From contig JAFLBL010000006.1 of assembly GCA_017303855.1 (NCBI GenBank), positions 62,001-126,000 of the forward strand: 64,000 bases of DNA, written 5' to 3'. Below, in pieces: positions 1-10,100 of this stretch (position 1 is its first letter; each line of letters starts with the position of its first letter). Origin of the DNA: Chitinophagales bacterium. GTDB taxonomy: Bacteria; Bacteroidota; Bacteroidia; Chitinophagales; Chitinophagaceae. The notes below the pieces were generated by a model. The model did not search any database. It was not told where the DNA came from and was given only the letters and a program-made list of their open reading frames with translations. The position numbers and the translations under genes were made by a program.

Positions 1-1
1 G

Positions 2-820
2 GATGACCTGCTGATACAGGATTTTTCCAGCCTCGTAACCACCGATAATGAACATGTGATTCCCCTTTCGCCGGCGGAAAAAGAAGTAAAATATACCTAC
101 CTGCAGAAATGGATCGGGGAAACCCTGGATACCATTGCCGGACTGGATGCGGATAAATTTTCAGGAGCCATCGCCTATATGCTGCTGAGCCTGACCTGCC
201 GGATAGATTATATGATTGCACCGGAGGGTAAATTGCTGACTTTACTGGAGAAGATCATCGGTATTTATTTCAGAAAAGACGAACGGCCGGTTACGGAAAA
301 GAACCGGGATATGACTGAAGAGTTCAGGAAAATAAAAGCACTGACCCATGACGAAGTAATCGGGTACCTGTTCCGGTCCAAATACACTTTTTCCATTGTA
401 ACACCGCAACCGTATAAAACGGTAAGCGATGCCATACATGCGGCTAATCAGAACATGGTCTGGTACCGCGATAATAACTATCCGGCTATTGCCAGTCAGA
501 TTACCGAATACGGTATTGCCTATTGTCAGTACTCCTACAGCCTGCCCCGGGTGATTACTGAATTATTCCAATTGTACATGATGGTCAATTACCCGGATTA
601 TTTTACCGCACTCGGCTATACAAAAGCGTATTATGATCCCGCGGCCAACCAGTTTGACCGGCAGGCGATCGGCGAAAAGATATATGCGATACAAAACAAC
701 TGGAAAGAAAAGTATCCGCTGATGGATTTCAAGGTCCAGAATCTGCGTTTTGACAGCCTGGTTAATTTTAATCTCACCTATACCAATGAGATGGAATTCT
801 TAAATATGGAGCCCAAATAA
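2..820 (+). CDS. 3' part of an unknown protein, truncated by the window edge
   Basis: The reading frame is open from the first bases of the window, so the gene starts upstream. A GTG at 56 is the first possible start inside, but the codons before it (Asp-Asp-Leu-Leu...) continue the same protein. About 273 residues are visible, rich in Tyr, Ile and Leu, and predicted largely alpha-helical, with no signal peptide or transmembrane segment in the visible part. No family was recognised. The stop lies 10 bp before the start of a trypsin-like protease on the same strand, so the two are probably co-transcribed and may act together, as with stress or quality-control proteins, but this is only context. 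Confidence 0.75.
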   Translation, partial: DDLLIQDFSSLVTTDNEHVIPLSPAEKEVKYTYLQKWIGETLDTIAGLDADKFSGAIAYMLLSLTCRIDYMIAPEGKLLTLLEKIIGIYFRKDERPVTEKNRDMTEEFRKIKALTHDEVIGYLFRSKYTFSIVTPQPYKTVSDAIHAANQNMVWYRDNNYPAIASQITEYGIAYCQYSYSLPRVITELFQLYMMVNYPDYFTALGYTKAYYDPAANQFDRQAIGEKIYAIQNNWKEKYPLMDFKVQNLRFDSLVNFNLTYTNEMEFLNMEPK

Positions 821-830
821 GGGAAGTGTT

Positions 831-1937
831 ATGCCAATGGATCCGCAACAGATTATTGAGAAATACCAGCACGCTATTATACAGATTGCCACGGCCACGG
901 GTACGGGCACCGGTTTTTATGTAAAAGAGTTTGACCTGATCGTGACCAATGATCATGTGGTGGCGGAGAATGCAGAAGTGACGATTGCGGGGAAAACATT
1001 TGATAAAGCATTGTCGCGTGTCTGGTATACCGACCGTAAACATGACCTGGCTTTTCTGTCGGCACCGGCCAATATTGAATTACCGGCGGTGCCATTGGGA
1101 CTGTATGAACAAATGAAAGACGGAGACCAGGTGGTCGCTATCGGTCATCCGTTTGGTTTAAATTATACGGCTACGCAGGGAGTGATATCCAAAGTAGACC
1201 GGATCCGGGAGGGCATTAAATTTATACAGATAGATGCCGCTATCAATCCCGGGAACAGTGGTGGTCCGTTGGTGAATATGAGCGGTGAAATAATCGGGGT
1301 GAATTCTTTTATCATCCGCGGGGGTGATAATCTCGGGTTTGCGCTGCCGGTTGTATACCTGCGTGAAGCACTGCAGTTGTACCAGGGCAGCCGCGGACAG
1401 GCTTCCACCCGTTGCTTCAGTTGCGGCTCACTGGTTACCAATACGAATATAGATGCGGATAAATATTGCCCCAATTGTGGTACGGAAGTAAAACTGCCGG
1501 TAATTCCTGAAAAGGAACCGGAACCGGTGGGAGCTGCTAAAACCATTGAAGACATTCTGACCGTACTGGGCAAAGATGTACGGCTGGCCCGTGAAGGCGT
1601 GAATCACTGGAGTGTAAAAGAGGGATCAGCCAAAATAAAGATTACCTATAATGCCGAGAACTTTTTTATTGCCGGTGATGCCTATCTCTGCCAGATGCCT
1701 TCCGATCCGTCAAAGATTAAACCACTTTACCAGTATTTATTACAGGAGAATAACCGTACAAAGGGACTTGTGCTCAGTTGTGTAAAGCAGAATATTGTTC
1801 TCAGCCGGATCATGTACGACCTGGATATGACCAAGGAAAACGGAGCGGCCGCCTTCCGTGAATTATTTGAACAGGCCGATCATTATGATGATTACCTGAA
1901 GCATGAATTCGGATGTACGGAACGACTGGAGGAATAG
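831..1937 (+). CDS. Trypsin-like (HtrA/DegP-type) serine protease with zinc ribbon and C-terminal YbjN-like domain
   Basis: The N-terminal half (residues about 8-185) is a chymotrypsin-fold protease of the S1C type. The triad is visible: His42 in TNDHVV, Asp72 in RKHDLAFL and Ser143 in NPGNSGGPL. A CxxC...CxxC zinc ribbon follows (Cys195, 198, 213, 216). The C-terminal part (about 235-368) resembles YbjN/type III chaperone-like folds, a judgement from its pattern only. There is no signal peptide and no PDZ domain, so unlike classical periplasmic DegP this enzyme should be cytoplasmic, with the ribbon perhaps acting as a substrate or partner module. ATG at 831 follows the upstream stop by 10 bp; an ATG two codons later is an alternative start. 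The protease call is firm; substrate and role are unknown. Confidence 0.88.
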   Translation: MPMDPQQIIEKYQHAIIQIATATGTGTGFYVKEFDLIVTNDHVVAENAEVTIAGKTFDKALSRVWYTDRKHDLAFLSAPANIELPAVPLGLYEQMKDGDQVVAIGHPFGLNYTATQGVISKVDRIREGIKFIQIDAAINPGNSGGPLVNMSGEIIGVNSFIIRGGDNLGFALPVVYLREALQLYQGSRGQASTRCFSCGSLVTNTNIDADKYCPNCGTEVKLPVIPEKEPEPVGAAKTIEDILTVLGKDVRLAREGVNHWSVKEGSAKIKITYNAENFFIAGDAYLCQMPSDPSKIKPLYQYLLQENNRTKGLVLSCVKQNIVLSRIMYDLDMTKENGAAAFRELFEQADHYDDYLKHEFGCTERLEE

Positions 1938-2170
1938 TCCTCCTTTGCTGAAACTGCGAAGGACAAGTTCGTAGTTAGTAGTCGCGAACATCCCTGACGG
2001 TAGGTGGTTCCGGAAGGCCGCTCAATTCTCCCTTCGTTTTTCAACCTTTTCCAAAATCTTCAGGGTCTTCAACAGCTACTCATTACTGATTACTCATAAC
2101 TCATCTTCCCCCCCCCAGCTTGCAATTAGCAAAAAAAACCCGTACATTACTACCAGTAAATCTTCCATCA
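1938..2170. other. Intergenic region with C9 tract
   Basis: This non-coding stretch contains short degenerate direct repeats of the ACTCATTACTGATTACTCAT kind and an uninterrupted run of nine C at 2108-2116, about 55 bp upstream of the next start codon. No clear TAnnTTTG promoter box or terminator was found. Confidence 0.4.
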
Positions 2171-5155
2171 ATGAAAACCAACGCCACTTCTACGGCCTTT
2201 TTGGCCGTTAGCCTGTTATTGTCAACGCCTTTATTATCACAGCAAACAAGGGCTTTTAATCAGAATTCATCCCGTAGTAATCATACCCGTGGTATGAGTA
2301 TTTACTTTTCACCGGTATATACAACACCGGTGGAAAAAGCGCCGGATTCTCTCTTGTTCAGGGGAAGCGGGGCGGGAGTAAAATTTGGGGCTGATTATTT
2401 TTTCGGCAATATCGGATTGGGGGCCGTGTCCGGTTTCAGCAGTTCAGTGGCCGATGATGCCCTGATCAATGATTTTTTAAAACGCAACAGTATTCCGCAG
2501 GATCAGCTGGTGATCAATAAATCTTCGCAGCAGAGTATGTATTTGTTGCTGGGTCCTTCTTTGCGCTGGGGGAAGAGTGTACAGCTGTTTGCTCATGCAA
2601 AAGGCGGATTGTTTATCAATAATGGAGGGCTGGTGAATATTCAGCAAAAAGGAGCTACACGTTCCATCTACCGCAATGAAGCCACCACGAAAAGTATTTA
2701 CCCCGGATTTCAGACCGGGCTGGGTATTCAATACAGTACCAAATCCGATACCTGGTCATTTGGTTTCGGGGCGGATTATATGAATACCAAAGCGCAGGTG
2801 CAGAATTTTGATCTGCGCCGGGGCAGTGGAATTGAAGGACTCAAACTTTCACGAAATATATCTGATCTGATGGCGGGCATCAGTATCCGTTATACGATAA
2901 AATCGCCCCGGGATGCGGCCAGCGGACAGGCTACCGGCAAGCGATCCAGGGAAACGGGGAGCGGATTACCTACAGGAAGAAGATCAACATTGTCCACCCG
3001 TGATGCCGCCAGTGGATTACCAACCGGCCGGCGTTCAGCCGGAGTAGTAACCGAAGAAGTGACTATTACGGATGTAGTGGAAATGCCGGATCCCGGGGAG
3101 AACTGCGGTCCGGTAATCCATCGTACAACGAATCCCGATGGCAGTACCAGTGTCATGACATTTGCCTGCCCTGATGATGCGGCAGCTTTTCAGCGCAGCC
3201 TTTCATCAGGTATGCCTAACCGCATTTCGATGAACGTTACGACGCCAAAGCAAACACAGGGGGCTACGTTTGGAGAAAAAGTTAATCAGGGTTTGCAATC
3301 AGGAGCCAGCGGGGCCCGGCAAACGCAGGGTGCCACATTTGGAGAAAAAGTGAACCAGGGATTGCATGCAGCGGGTAGTGCGGTATCGCAGGGAGCAAAT
3401 ATTATTTCCGGAAATATTGGCTGGGCTACAGAAAGTACTACGGGTATTGTAACGAACAGAACCGTTTCCAAACTGGCAGGTGGCGGCAGCGGGGCAGCAG
3501 CTGCATCGTATGCAGCTACCGGACTAATGGTAAATAATCCGGGCTCCGGTTCTGTACTTACACTTTATACAAGAGAGCCTGGCAGCGGACAGGCATCCGG
3601 CAGAAGGGACAAGGGCAGTGGATTGGCCACGGGCCGTCGTCAGTATCAACCGTTTTACCGCGAAGGCAGTGGCAATGGTTGTGATACCTGTGTCTCTGCA
3701 GTGAGGTTATCCAACGTACAAAACAACCCATATTTTGCAGGTAATGAACTGGCTGGTGAAAATGTGGAAATGGTAAGCGGACATAACAACCCGTTGTATA
3801 ATGAAAGTCAGAATGCAGGTAATAATCCCCTGTATGGCCGTAGCACACAAGGCTCAACAGGTCAGTCAGGAGATGGATTAAAAGGACTTGATGTTTACCT
3901 GAAAGATCCGCATAGCGGGGCTGTGATCGCCAGTACGGTAACGGATGCTGCAGGCAATTTCTTTTTCGCCAATGTGCCGGATGGAAATTATGTGGTTGCC
4001 ATGAGCGGCGTTTATCTCACCCGGAAAGGATATCAGTATTATATGGCAAAATCGGCCGATATCATGGGTACCGTTGAAACGGGCGGTACGTCATTGCTGG
4101 TGCGTATTGATATGCAGGCAACGGAAACCGGTCTCGATGCTGCCACTGCGGCCGCACTGATAAAAACAAAAACCAAATCAAATCAGTCCAACGACCGGAA
4201 AGCGGCTCCTGCTGCTGAAACGGAAATCTGGAGTCCGCGTTCGAATCTTAAAACAATTCCGCTGGCAGCTGCAGATATTGATGATGACGGCGTGGCTGAA
4301 TTGGTAGGTGGTGCATTACCGGGTGGGGGTATCGTATCTGCCATGGCCAGACCCGGCAACCCGATCGGTGGCATTTCCGTAAAAGGAGGAAAGAATCCGG
4401 GTGGAAATATCGGATCACGTACCACCAATGAGCAGGGTGAATTTGAATTTACTGCACTGGACGCCGGCAGTTATACAATTACGGTGGAACAGAAACTTTA
4501 TATTAATGATGCACTGTTTATTTCAACTGGTAACAGCCGAGCGCAGGATCATAACTCAACCCGTTCCAATAAAACAGCCAGTGGTATTGCTCCTGATCCG
4601 GGTAATGGCGGCGGCGGTAATGGCGGCAATAAAGTGCAGGATCATAATTCATCGCGCTCCAATAAATCATCCAGTATAGCCGCACCGGATACGGATAATG
4701 ATGGCAGCGACGGGAAGGCCAGGGATTATAATTCATCACGTTCCAATAAAACGGCCAGTGTGTTTGATAATAATCCGGAGAACGGCGATGACAGCAACCG
4801 CAAAGGAATTGTAAAACTCACCGCATCCCAGAACAGCCAGTCACTCCGTACCATTTCCGTAGTGGCGGATATGGATGGCGATGGTGTATATGAAACGGAT
4901 GTCACCACAAAAGTGAGCGATGAACTGATTATGGAAAAAGACGGCAGTTTCAGTTCGCCGCAACAAAAGGCCGGTATCAGTACTTCCCGGAGTAATATTC
5001 GCAACAAACGTTCCGTACAGGCCGTAACGCCAACTGTGTTTACTGTACAGGGTTCGGCTACGGTTAATGGCCGTGATGTACCGGTGCAGGCTGTTTATAA
5101 AGTAGTGGAAAAGGCCACGAGCGGATTGAAGGATACGTTGAAGACACAGGTTTAG
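2171..5155 (+). CDS. Repeat-rich exported protein with beta-barrel-like N-terminus and carboxypeptidase-regulatory-like domains
   Basis: I start this 994-residue protein at ATG 2171, because a typical signal peptide (ending near LLSQQ) begins there; the frame is open back to a TTG at 2120, which is less likely. Residues about 45-245 resemble an outer-membrane beta-barrel (glycine-rich, alternating hydrophobic strands). Low-complexity repeats follow: at least five copies of a basic SG(L/Q)xTGRRS motif, two copies of TQGATFGEKVNQGL, and NNPLYN/NNPLYG. Two CarboxypepD_reg/SdrD-like beta domains end in DGNYVVAMSG and AGSYTITVEQ. Three copies of (Q/R)D(H/Y)NS(S/T)RSNK(T/S) and two calcium-loop-like DxDxDG stretches follow. 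No T9SS C-terminal domain is seen. It is probably an envelope or surface-anchored structural protein; function unknown. Confidence 0.7.
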   Translation: MKTNATSTAFLAVSLLLSTPLLSQQTRAFNQNSSRSNHTRGMSIYFSPVYTTPVEKAPDSLLFRGSGAGVKFGADYFFGNIGLGAVSGFSSSVADDALINDFLKRNSIPQDQLVINKSSQQSMYLLLGPSLRWGKSVQLFAHAKGGLFINNGGLVNIQQKGATRSIYRNEATTKSIYPGFQTGLGIQYSTKSDTWSFGFGADYMNTKAQVQNFDLRRGSGIEGLKLSRNISDLMAGISIRYTIKSPRDAASGQATGKRSRETGSGLPTGRRSTLSTRDAASGLPTGRRSAGVVTEEVTITDVVEMPDPGENCGPVIHRTTNPDGSTSVMTFACPDDAAAFQRSLSSGMPNRISMNVTTPKQTQGATFGEKVNQGLQSGASGARQTQGATFGEKVNQGLHAAGSAVSQGANIISGNIGWATESTTGIVTNRTVSKLAGGGSGAAAASYAATGLMVNNPGSGSVLTLYTREPGSGQASGRRDKGSGLATGRRQYQPFYREGSGNGCDTCVSAVRLSNVQNNPYFAGNELAGENVEMVSGHNNPLYNESQNAGNNPLYGRSTQGSTGQSGDGLKGLDVYLKDPHSGAVIASTVTDAAGNFFFANVPDGNYVVAMSGVYLTRKGYQYYMAKSADIMGTVETGGTSLLVRIDMQATETGLDAATAAALIKTKTKSNQSNDRKAAPAAETEIWSPRSNLKTIPLAAADIDDDGVAELVGGALPGGGIVSAMARPGNPIGGISVKGGKNPGGNIGSRTTNEQGEFEFTALDAGSYTITVEQKLYINDALFISTGNSRAQDHNSTRSNKTASGIAPDPGNGGGGNGGNKVQDHNSSRSNKSSSIAAPDTDNDGSDGKARDYNSSRSNKTASVFDNNPENGDDSNRKGIVKLTASQNSQSLRTISVVADMDGDGVYETDVTTKVSDELIMEKDGSFSSPQQKAGISTSRSNIRNKRSVQAVTPTVFTVQGSATVNGRDVPVQAVYKVVEKATSGLKDTLKTQV

Positions 5156-5166
5156 TTCTTCGGCAA

Positions 5167-5190
5167 CCCTTCGACAAGCTCAGGGTGACA
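5167..5190. repeat. Short palindromic dispersed repeat
   Basis: The sequence CCCTTCGACAAGCTCAGGG followed by TGACA forms an imperfect hairpin (CCCT/AGGG) just after the stop codon at 5155. Related sequences occur inside the nitrilase gene near 46135-46178 and in the intergenic region near 60763, so it belongs to a dispersed family. Confidence 0.55.
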
Positions 5191-5227
5191 GTCATGCTGC
5201 CTGCCAAGCCTGTATTATCTTTACCCC

Positions 5228-5695
5228 ATGTATAAAAAATCCCTTACCAAGGAACAGGCGCTGCAAAAGCTGAAGCACTACTGTGCTTACCAGGAGCGGG
5301 CGCACAGTGAGGTAAAGGAAAAACTATATGATCTCGGTGTCTGGAAGAAAGACCATGACGAGATTATCTCCACCTTGATTGAAGAGAATTACCTGAACGA
5401 AGAACGTTTTGCCATTGCCTTTGCCGGAGGTAAATGGCGGGTGAAGCGCTGGGGACGGGTAAAGATCAAATACGAACTCAAACAGAAACAGGTAAGTGAT
5501 TATTGTATCAAAAAAGCGATGAAGCAGATTGATGAAGACGAGTACATGACTGTATTGCAGAAAATGGCCGATGAACGATATGCTTCTCTGAAGTCTGATC
5601 AATATATGGTGCGGAAGAAGAAAACCATGGATTTCCTGGTAGCCAGGGGATTTGAAACCGATCTGATCCGCAAGGCGGTGGAGAAATTCTCCTGA
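5228..5695 (+). CDS. recX: Regulatory protein RecX
   Basis: This 155-residue protein matches the RecX family in length and pattern: a helical repeat protein with the N-terminal ALQKLKHYCAYQERAHSEVKEKL segment, the central LIEENYLNEERFAIAFAGGK segment and the basic RWGRVKIKYELKQKQV segment. RecX binds RecA filaments and limits their growth, so it tempers recombination and the SOS response in the cytoplasm. recA is not adjacent here. The stop codon directly abuts the stop codon of the convergent gene at 5696, leaving no intergenic space. Confidence in the family is high. Confidence 0.93.
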   Translation: MYKKSLTKEQALQKLKHYCAYQERAHSEVKEKLYDLGVWKKDHDEIISTLIEENYLNEERFAIAFAGGKWRVKRWGRVKIKYELKQKQVSDYCIKKAMKQIDEDEYMTVLQKMADERYASLKSDQYMVRKKKTMDFLVARGFETDLIRKAVEKFS

Positions 5696-6295
5696 TCACT
5701 GCAGCACCAGCTTCCATTTTTTTCCAATAGCAAACTTCCGGTGTCTTGTCCCTATAAAGAGAGAAGGACCTGAAATACCCAGCAGCACCGCTTCAAACTG
5801 CAGCCAGTTACGTACACCGGCACTGCCCTTAGTGATGGCTGCTACCGGAAGAAAGGGAACTGCGAGGATAGCACCACCTAAAAAATAAGCAGGGATCAGT
5901 GTCCAGCCCCGGTTATTGAACCAGGGCTTGCGAACCACTAATATATCTTTCAGTTGCAGTTCTACCGTATCTCTTGTGTACAGCGCCAGCTTTTTAACCT
6001 TCAACCCTTCCGGGTGCCGCTTACTGAAACGTACTTTTTTGGTATAACTACTGTCTTTACCGCTTTTGTAATAACGGGCAAGGCGAAAAGAGGAATCCGT
6101 TGCTGAAATGATCTTACCGGTGTTTTTGCCCGTGGCTGTGATATAATAGGTGTCCCAATCATTTTTCAGATTGATCTTTTTGGAGGGACGGTACTGGTTC
6201 ACCAATAGTGTACGGGGCAGACTGTCCTGTCCGGCTGACGATAAAGAGAACAATATTGAGACAGTCAGAAAAAGTGTATATAGATTTCCATTCAT
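5696..6295 (-). CDS. Hypothetical exported protein with C-terminal membrane segments
   Basis: This 199-residue protein has an N-terminal signal peptide (hydrophobic LFLTVSILFSLSSAGQ). A central beta-rich region (about 30-120) with many Lys and Tyr follows, then two hydrophobic stretches (about 130-155 and 165-182) that may span or enter a membrane. No family was recognised. It is convergent with recX, the two stops touching, and lies 54 bp downstream of a same-strand small outer-membrane protein gene, with which it may share a transcript. Confidence 0.65.
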   Translation of the reverse strand: MNGNLYTLFLTVSILFSLSSAGQDSLPRTLLVNQYRPSKKINLKNDWDTYYITATGKNTGKIISATDSSFRLARYYKSGKDSSYTKKVRFSKRHPEGLKVKKLALYTRDTVELQLKDILVVRKPWFNNRGWTLIPAYFLGGAILAVPFLPVAAITKGSAGVRNWLQFEAVLLGISGPSLFIGTRHRKFAIGKKWKLVLQ

Positions 6296-6349
6296 GAAGG
6301 CAGGTGTACAGGTAATCTGTTCGCAAAACGTAAATTTAACTTAAAAAGT

Positions 6350-6991
6350 CTATTTCAGGAAACGCGTTATAGAGAGACTTATCTGCGAAATGTTATCGCC
6401 ATTACTGTCGAATTGATATCCCGCCAGGATTCCTAATCCCAATTTGGAACTGAGCGCATGCGTATAAAATAATTGCCCGCTGACTCCTGCTGCGAATGTA
6501 ACCTGTGGATCAGAATTATCGAAGACATATACCGGATAAGGAAGATTTGTTAAGGCCGGGTAAAGAATAGATACAGAAGTTGCAGCCGATAAAGATTGAT
6601 ACCTGAGTAATCCCCCTATTTTAACCCCTAGCAGATCAGCTGGTTGGTTCAGGAGTTTATATCCCCAATGCCCGGTAACCTGAATTCCGGCATTGGTTTC
6701 GTTTTTTGTCTCATCATAGGTACGGCCATTGTAGTCAAATATCACTGGTATTCCTTTATCATTGTGTATGTTATAACCAATGCCGGCTGTCCAGAACCAG
6801 TTTTTTTTAACAGAAACAGTATACTCCGTTTGTACACCCAGTCCTCTGATATCACCGGTAAAGTGGGTGGCCCTTCCTGCAGTAAGAACAAGGCTTTTCC
6901 CGGGAACTTTCTTCTGAGCAGTAACAGCAAAGGGGAAAACAGTCAGGAGAGAAAGGAAAGAAATAAAGGTGATTTGATGAATCTGTTTCAT
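6350..6991 (-). CDS. Outer-membrane beta-barrel (porin-like) protein
   Basis: This 213-residue protein has a signal peptide ending near AVTAQ, then alternating amphipathic strands with Gly/Tyr/Phe turns (for example FWTAGIGYNI, VKIGGLLRYQS, LGLGILAGYQF) and a C-terminal strand ISLSITRFLK. This pattern fits the small outer-membrane barrel proteins common in Bacteroidota (the OMP_b-brl group). Ligand and role are not known. The gene has its own promoter: a TAnnTTTG-type box and an overlapping palindrome lie 27-49 bp upstream of the start codon. Confidence 0.75.
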   Translation of the reverse strand: MKQIHQITFISFLSLLTVFPFAVTAQKKVPGKSLVLTAGRATHFTGDIRGLGVQTEYTVSVKKNWFWTAGIGYNIHNDKGIPVIFDYNGRTYDETKNETNAGIQVTGHWGYKLLNQPADLLGVKIGGLLRYQSLSAATSVSILYPALTNLPYPVYVFDNSDPQVTFAAGVSGQLFYTHALSSKLGLGILAGYQFDSNGDNISQISLSITRFLK

Positions 6992-7017
6992 AAGAAAGGT
7001 GGTTAGTTTATCAATGC

Positions 7018-7040
7018 TACCCGAATCGGGTACAAAACTA
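7018..7040 (-). promoter_or_regulatory. Promoter box TAGTTTTG with overlapping palindromic operator candidate
   Basis: On the minus strand TAGTTTTG (7033-7040) exactly matches the Bacteroidota -7 consensus TAnnTTTG. It is immediately followed by the perfect palindrome TACCCGAATCGGGTA (7018-7032), seven-base arms around one base, where the transcription start would lie. The start codon of the porin-like gene is 26 bp further. No convincing -33 TTTG box was found at the usual spacing. The palindrome suggests repressor control; the regulator is unknown. Confidence 0.5.
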
Positions 7041-7121
7041 CACGGAGTAAGAAAACTATGTAGTCTTGTACAATATGACTTTAGTCAGCTGTATGCGTAT
7101 TAACAGTTTTTTGCTGCGCAG

Positions 7122-10100
7122 TTATTTCATGGAAAACCGGATGGATACGGTAGCCCCTTCTCCTTTCTTACTCTGAATATCGAGCGTCGCATCCATTGTC
7201 TTCAGCAAATCCTTAATAATCAGGTAGCCCAGTCCGTGCCCTTTCTTGTTGTCTACATTGGCGGAAGTGATCACCACTTCCTCAGCCATCAGGCGCTGGA
7301 TCTGCTCGGGACTCATGCCGATGCCTTCGTCTTTTACGGAGACGGTGATATGGCCGTTTTCTTTTACGGCCGAGACAATTATGGCGCCTTTTTCCGTAAA
7401 GTGAATGGCATTGGTGAGCAGGTTATAGATCAGGATCTTCAGGGGTTCGTAGTACTGATGGATCTCGAGACCAGGCTCCACATTGTTCAGTATGATGAGT
7501 TTTTTCTGCCTTGCCAGGGATTGCAATAATCCCAGTACCTGCGCCACCATTTCTTGCAGGTTGAAGTTTTCCCTGACCAGTCGTCTGTTTTCATTCTGGT
7601 ATTTGATCCAGTTGAGGATATTGGTGGAAAGCAGTTGTAATTCCTGTGAAGTATTGGTGATTTCCTTCAGCGTTTCCACCTGCAGGTCCTCACTCATCAG
7701 ATTTCTTTTATCAATCAGGTTTTTGCCGGCAACATTGAGAAACTTCAGCGGAGTCACGATATCATGACTGATAATGGAAATGAGGCGTGTCTTGATACTG
7801 TTGTTTTTTTCAAGGATCTCATTCTGTTCCTGCAATTCTTTCGTTTTTTCGGCTACCTGGTCTTCGAGCCGGCGTTGACGTACGGCATACTGCCGGGTGC
7901 GGTAACGGAAATAAACACTCATGGCGGTGAAAAGCAGTATCATGCAGATCAGATAGAACCACCATTGCTGGTGCCAGGGAGCTGGAACCGTAAAACTGAA
8001 TTCCCGATTCGTATAATTATTCGCGCCAAAACCATTCAGCTTGCGCACCTGCAATGTATACCGGCCACTCTCCAGGTTACCCAGCTGAATGCTGCCGCCA
8101 TTGTCCATGTTCACGGTTTTCCATTCCGTTTCCTGTTTCAGTTTGTACTGCAGGTACAGATTTTCCTTGTTGCACCAGGCGGAAAATCCGAGCCTGATCT
8201 GCATGTCCTGCCGGTACGCGTTTACCGGTTCTTTTTCCAGCAACTGCGGATCGAGGCGTTTGTTGTTTACCGATACTTCATCTATATAAATTTCCCCATC
8301 CGGAAGTACGGGAACAGCTGTTAACGGATTTACCCAAAGCAAACCCTCCATCGTGGGAAAAGAAATGGTTCTGTTCTTCATCGTCAGTCCGCAGGGCACA
8401 CAGCCCCCGTTCATTTCTGTCATATCCATACCGTCGTTTCTGCCGAAATAGTGGTAATAGACCTGCGGATCATTATTTTCATACGCATGAATCATATCCG
8501 CGATACTCGCTTTGAAAAGACCACGATTCGTGCTGATCCAGCAAAAGCCTTTACCATCATCTATAAAACAGTGAGTAAACAGGAGGTGACGGTTTTTATC
8601 GAGCGGCAGTGATTTTACTTTCCCGTTTTTTAATACATAAAGACCGTGGCCATAGGTACCAAAGAAAACATAGTCTTTATACGGCCAGATGGTACGTACA
8701 CAATAGTTGCCGTCTGTATACAGCGTATCCAGTTTTCGGGTATGCACATCAAACTGTAATAAGGCATAACAGTTGGCAATGGCGAGTTTACCCGGACCTA
8801 TCTCTTTCATATCAAAATGGGTCCGTAGTCGTTCATTACTGCTGTATTTATAAACAACTTCAAGACTGTCTGCCTGTAACCGGAAAACACCGGCCTCATT
8901 TGCCAGGTAGAGCAGATCTTCAGTTTCGGCCATTACAAGCTGGGCATAGCCCGGAGCAATTTTCTTATAGGCGGTCAGTTTGCCTGTTTTGAAATTATAC
9001 TTGTGCAGACAATGAAGACCGCTGGCCTTATCCGTCTGTATAAACCAGAATACAGTATCACGCTGCAGGTAAGTACTGATGCTGAAACCATTGTTGAATG
9101 GGAATGAAACCGGAGCTGTACCAGGGCCCAGGACATGTCCTTCGTTAGTCATCACATTGCCATTGGGCAGTTCCACCTGTGAGTAATAAGAAGTCCGTTC
9201 GTTGCTGGACGCGCGTATTTTGCGCACCGGTTTTACCGCGTTTTCACGGATGATTATGATACCTTTTGAATCCGTACCCAGAAACAAGGTCTTTAACGTC
9301 TCATCGTATTGCGCATATCGGATCAGGGCATCCTGGGGAACTTTGTCGCATACGAGATCGGCATAGAGTTTCCCGTTTTCAAATACAATCTTCCATGCAT
9401 TTTCCCGGTTTATAAGAATGGGAAAATCCATCCCGTTGTCCCATATCAGTATGCTATTTGCCGGATCAGCTTGTGCAGGACTGTTGCGATAGATCAGCGC
9501 CTGTTGTTCATAGGGCTGACTTTCTCCTTTGTATAGCCAGTAGTTGTTTTCTTTGTTGGAGAGAAACAGGTTTCCGCCCGATTTGAATGCCCAGCTTATT
9601 TTTTCTCCGGGCATAGCGGCCCGTTCCGGTTGCGGCATGGAGATGCTGAAGTAAAAAAGACCGGTATTGCGGAGTATCAGGGTGGCGGTATCGGAAACCG
9701 GAATTACATTATCAAACTGCAAAGCGAAAGTGCCGTTCTTCAGCGAATGATTTTTTTGATAAAACACATCGGATACCGGTAGTGTGATGATATTGCTGGC
9801 CTGGTTGCCAGCAATCATTGTTTTTTTCAGGAAGGCAAGACTATTCTTTTTCACAAAGAAAATATTGCCCATATTGTCCGCAGTATAAATTTTCCCGGCA
9901 TTGTTGCGGATCAGGAAAAGGATCCGCTCATTGGTGATATTCGGATTGTCTTCTCCCGTAAAGGGTTTAAAGGAGACCCCGTTGTAACGGATAATACCGG
10001 CCTCGGTGGCGATCCAGAGAAAGCGGGTGTCTTTGTCCCACTGCAATCCCTTGATGCCATTGGAGGGCAATCCGTCTTCCGTGCCGTATTGACGGATATG

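Noticed and set aside
7236..8324. Several plus-strand open frames opposite the histidine kinase gene
   Set aside because: The minus-strand frame encodes all kinase motifs, so these are antisense shadows.
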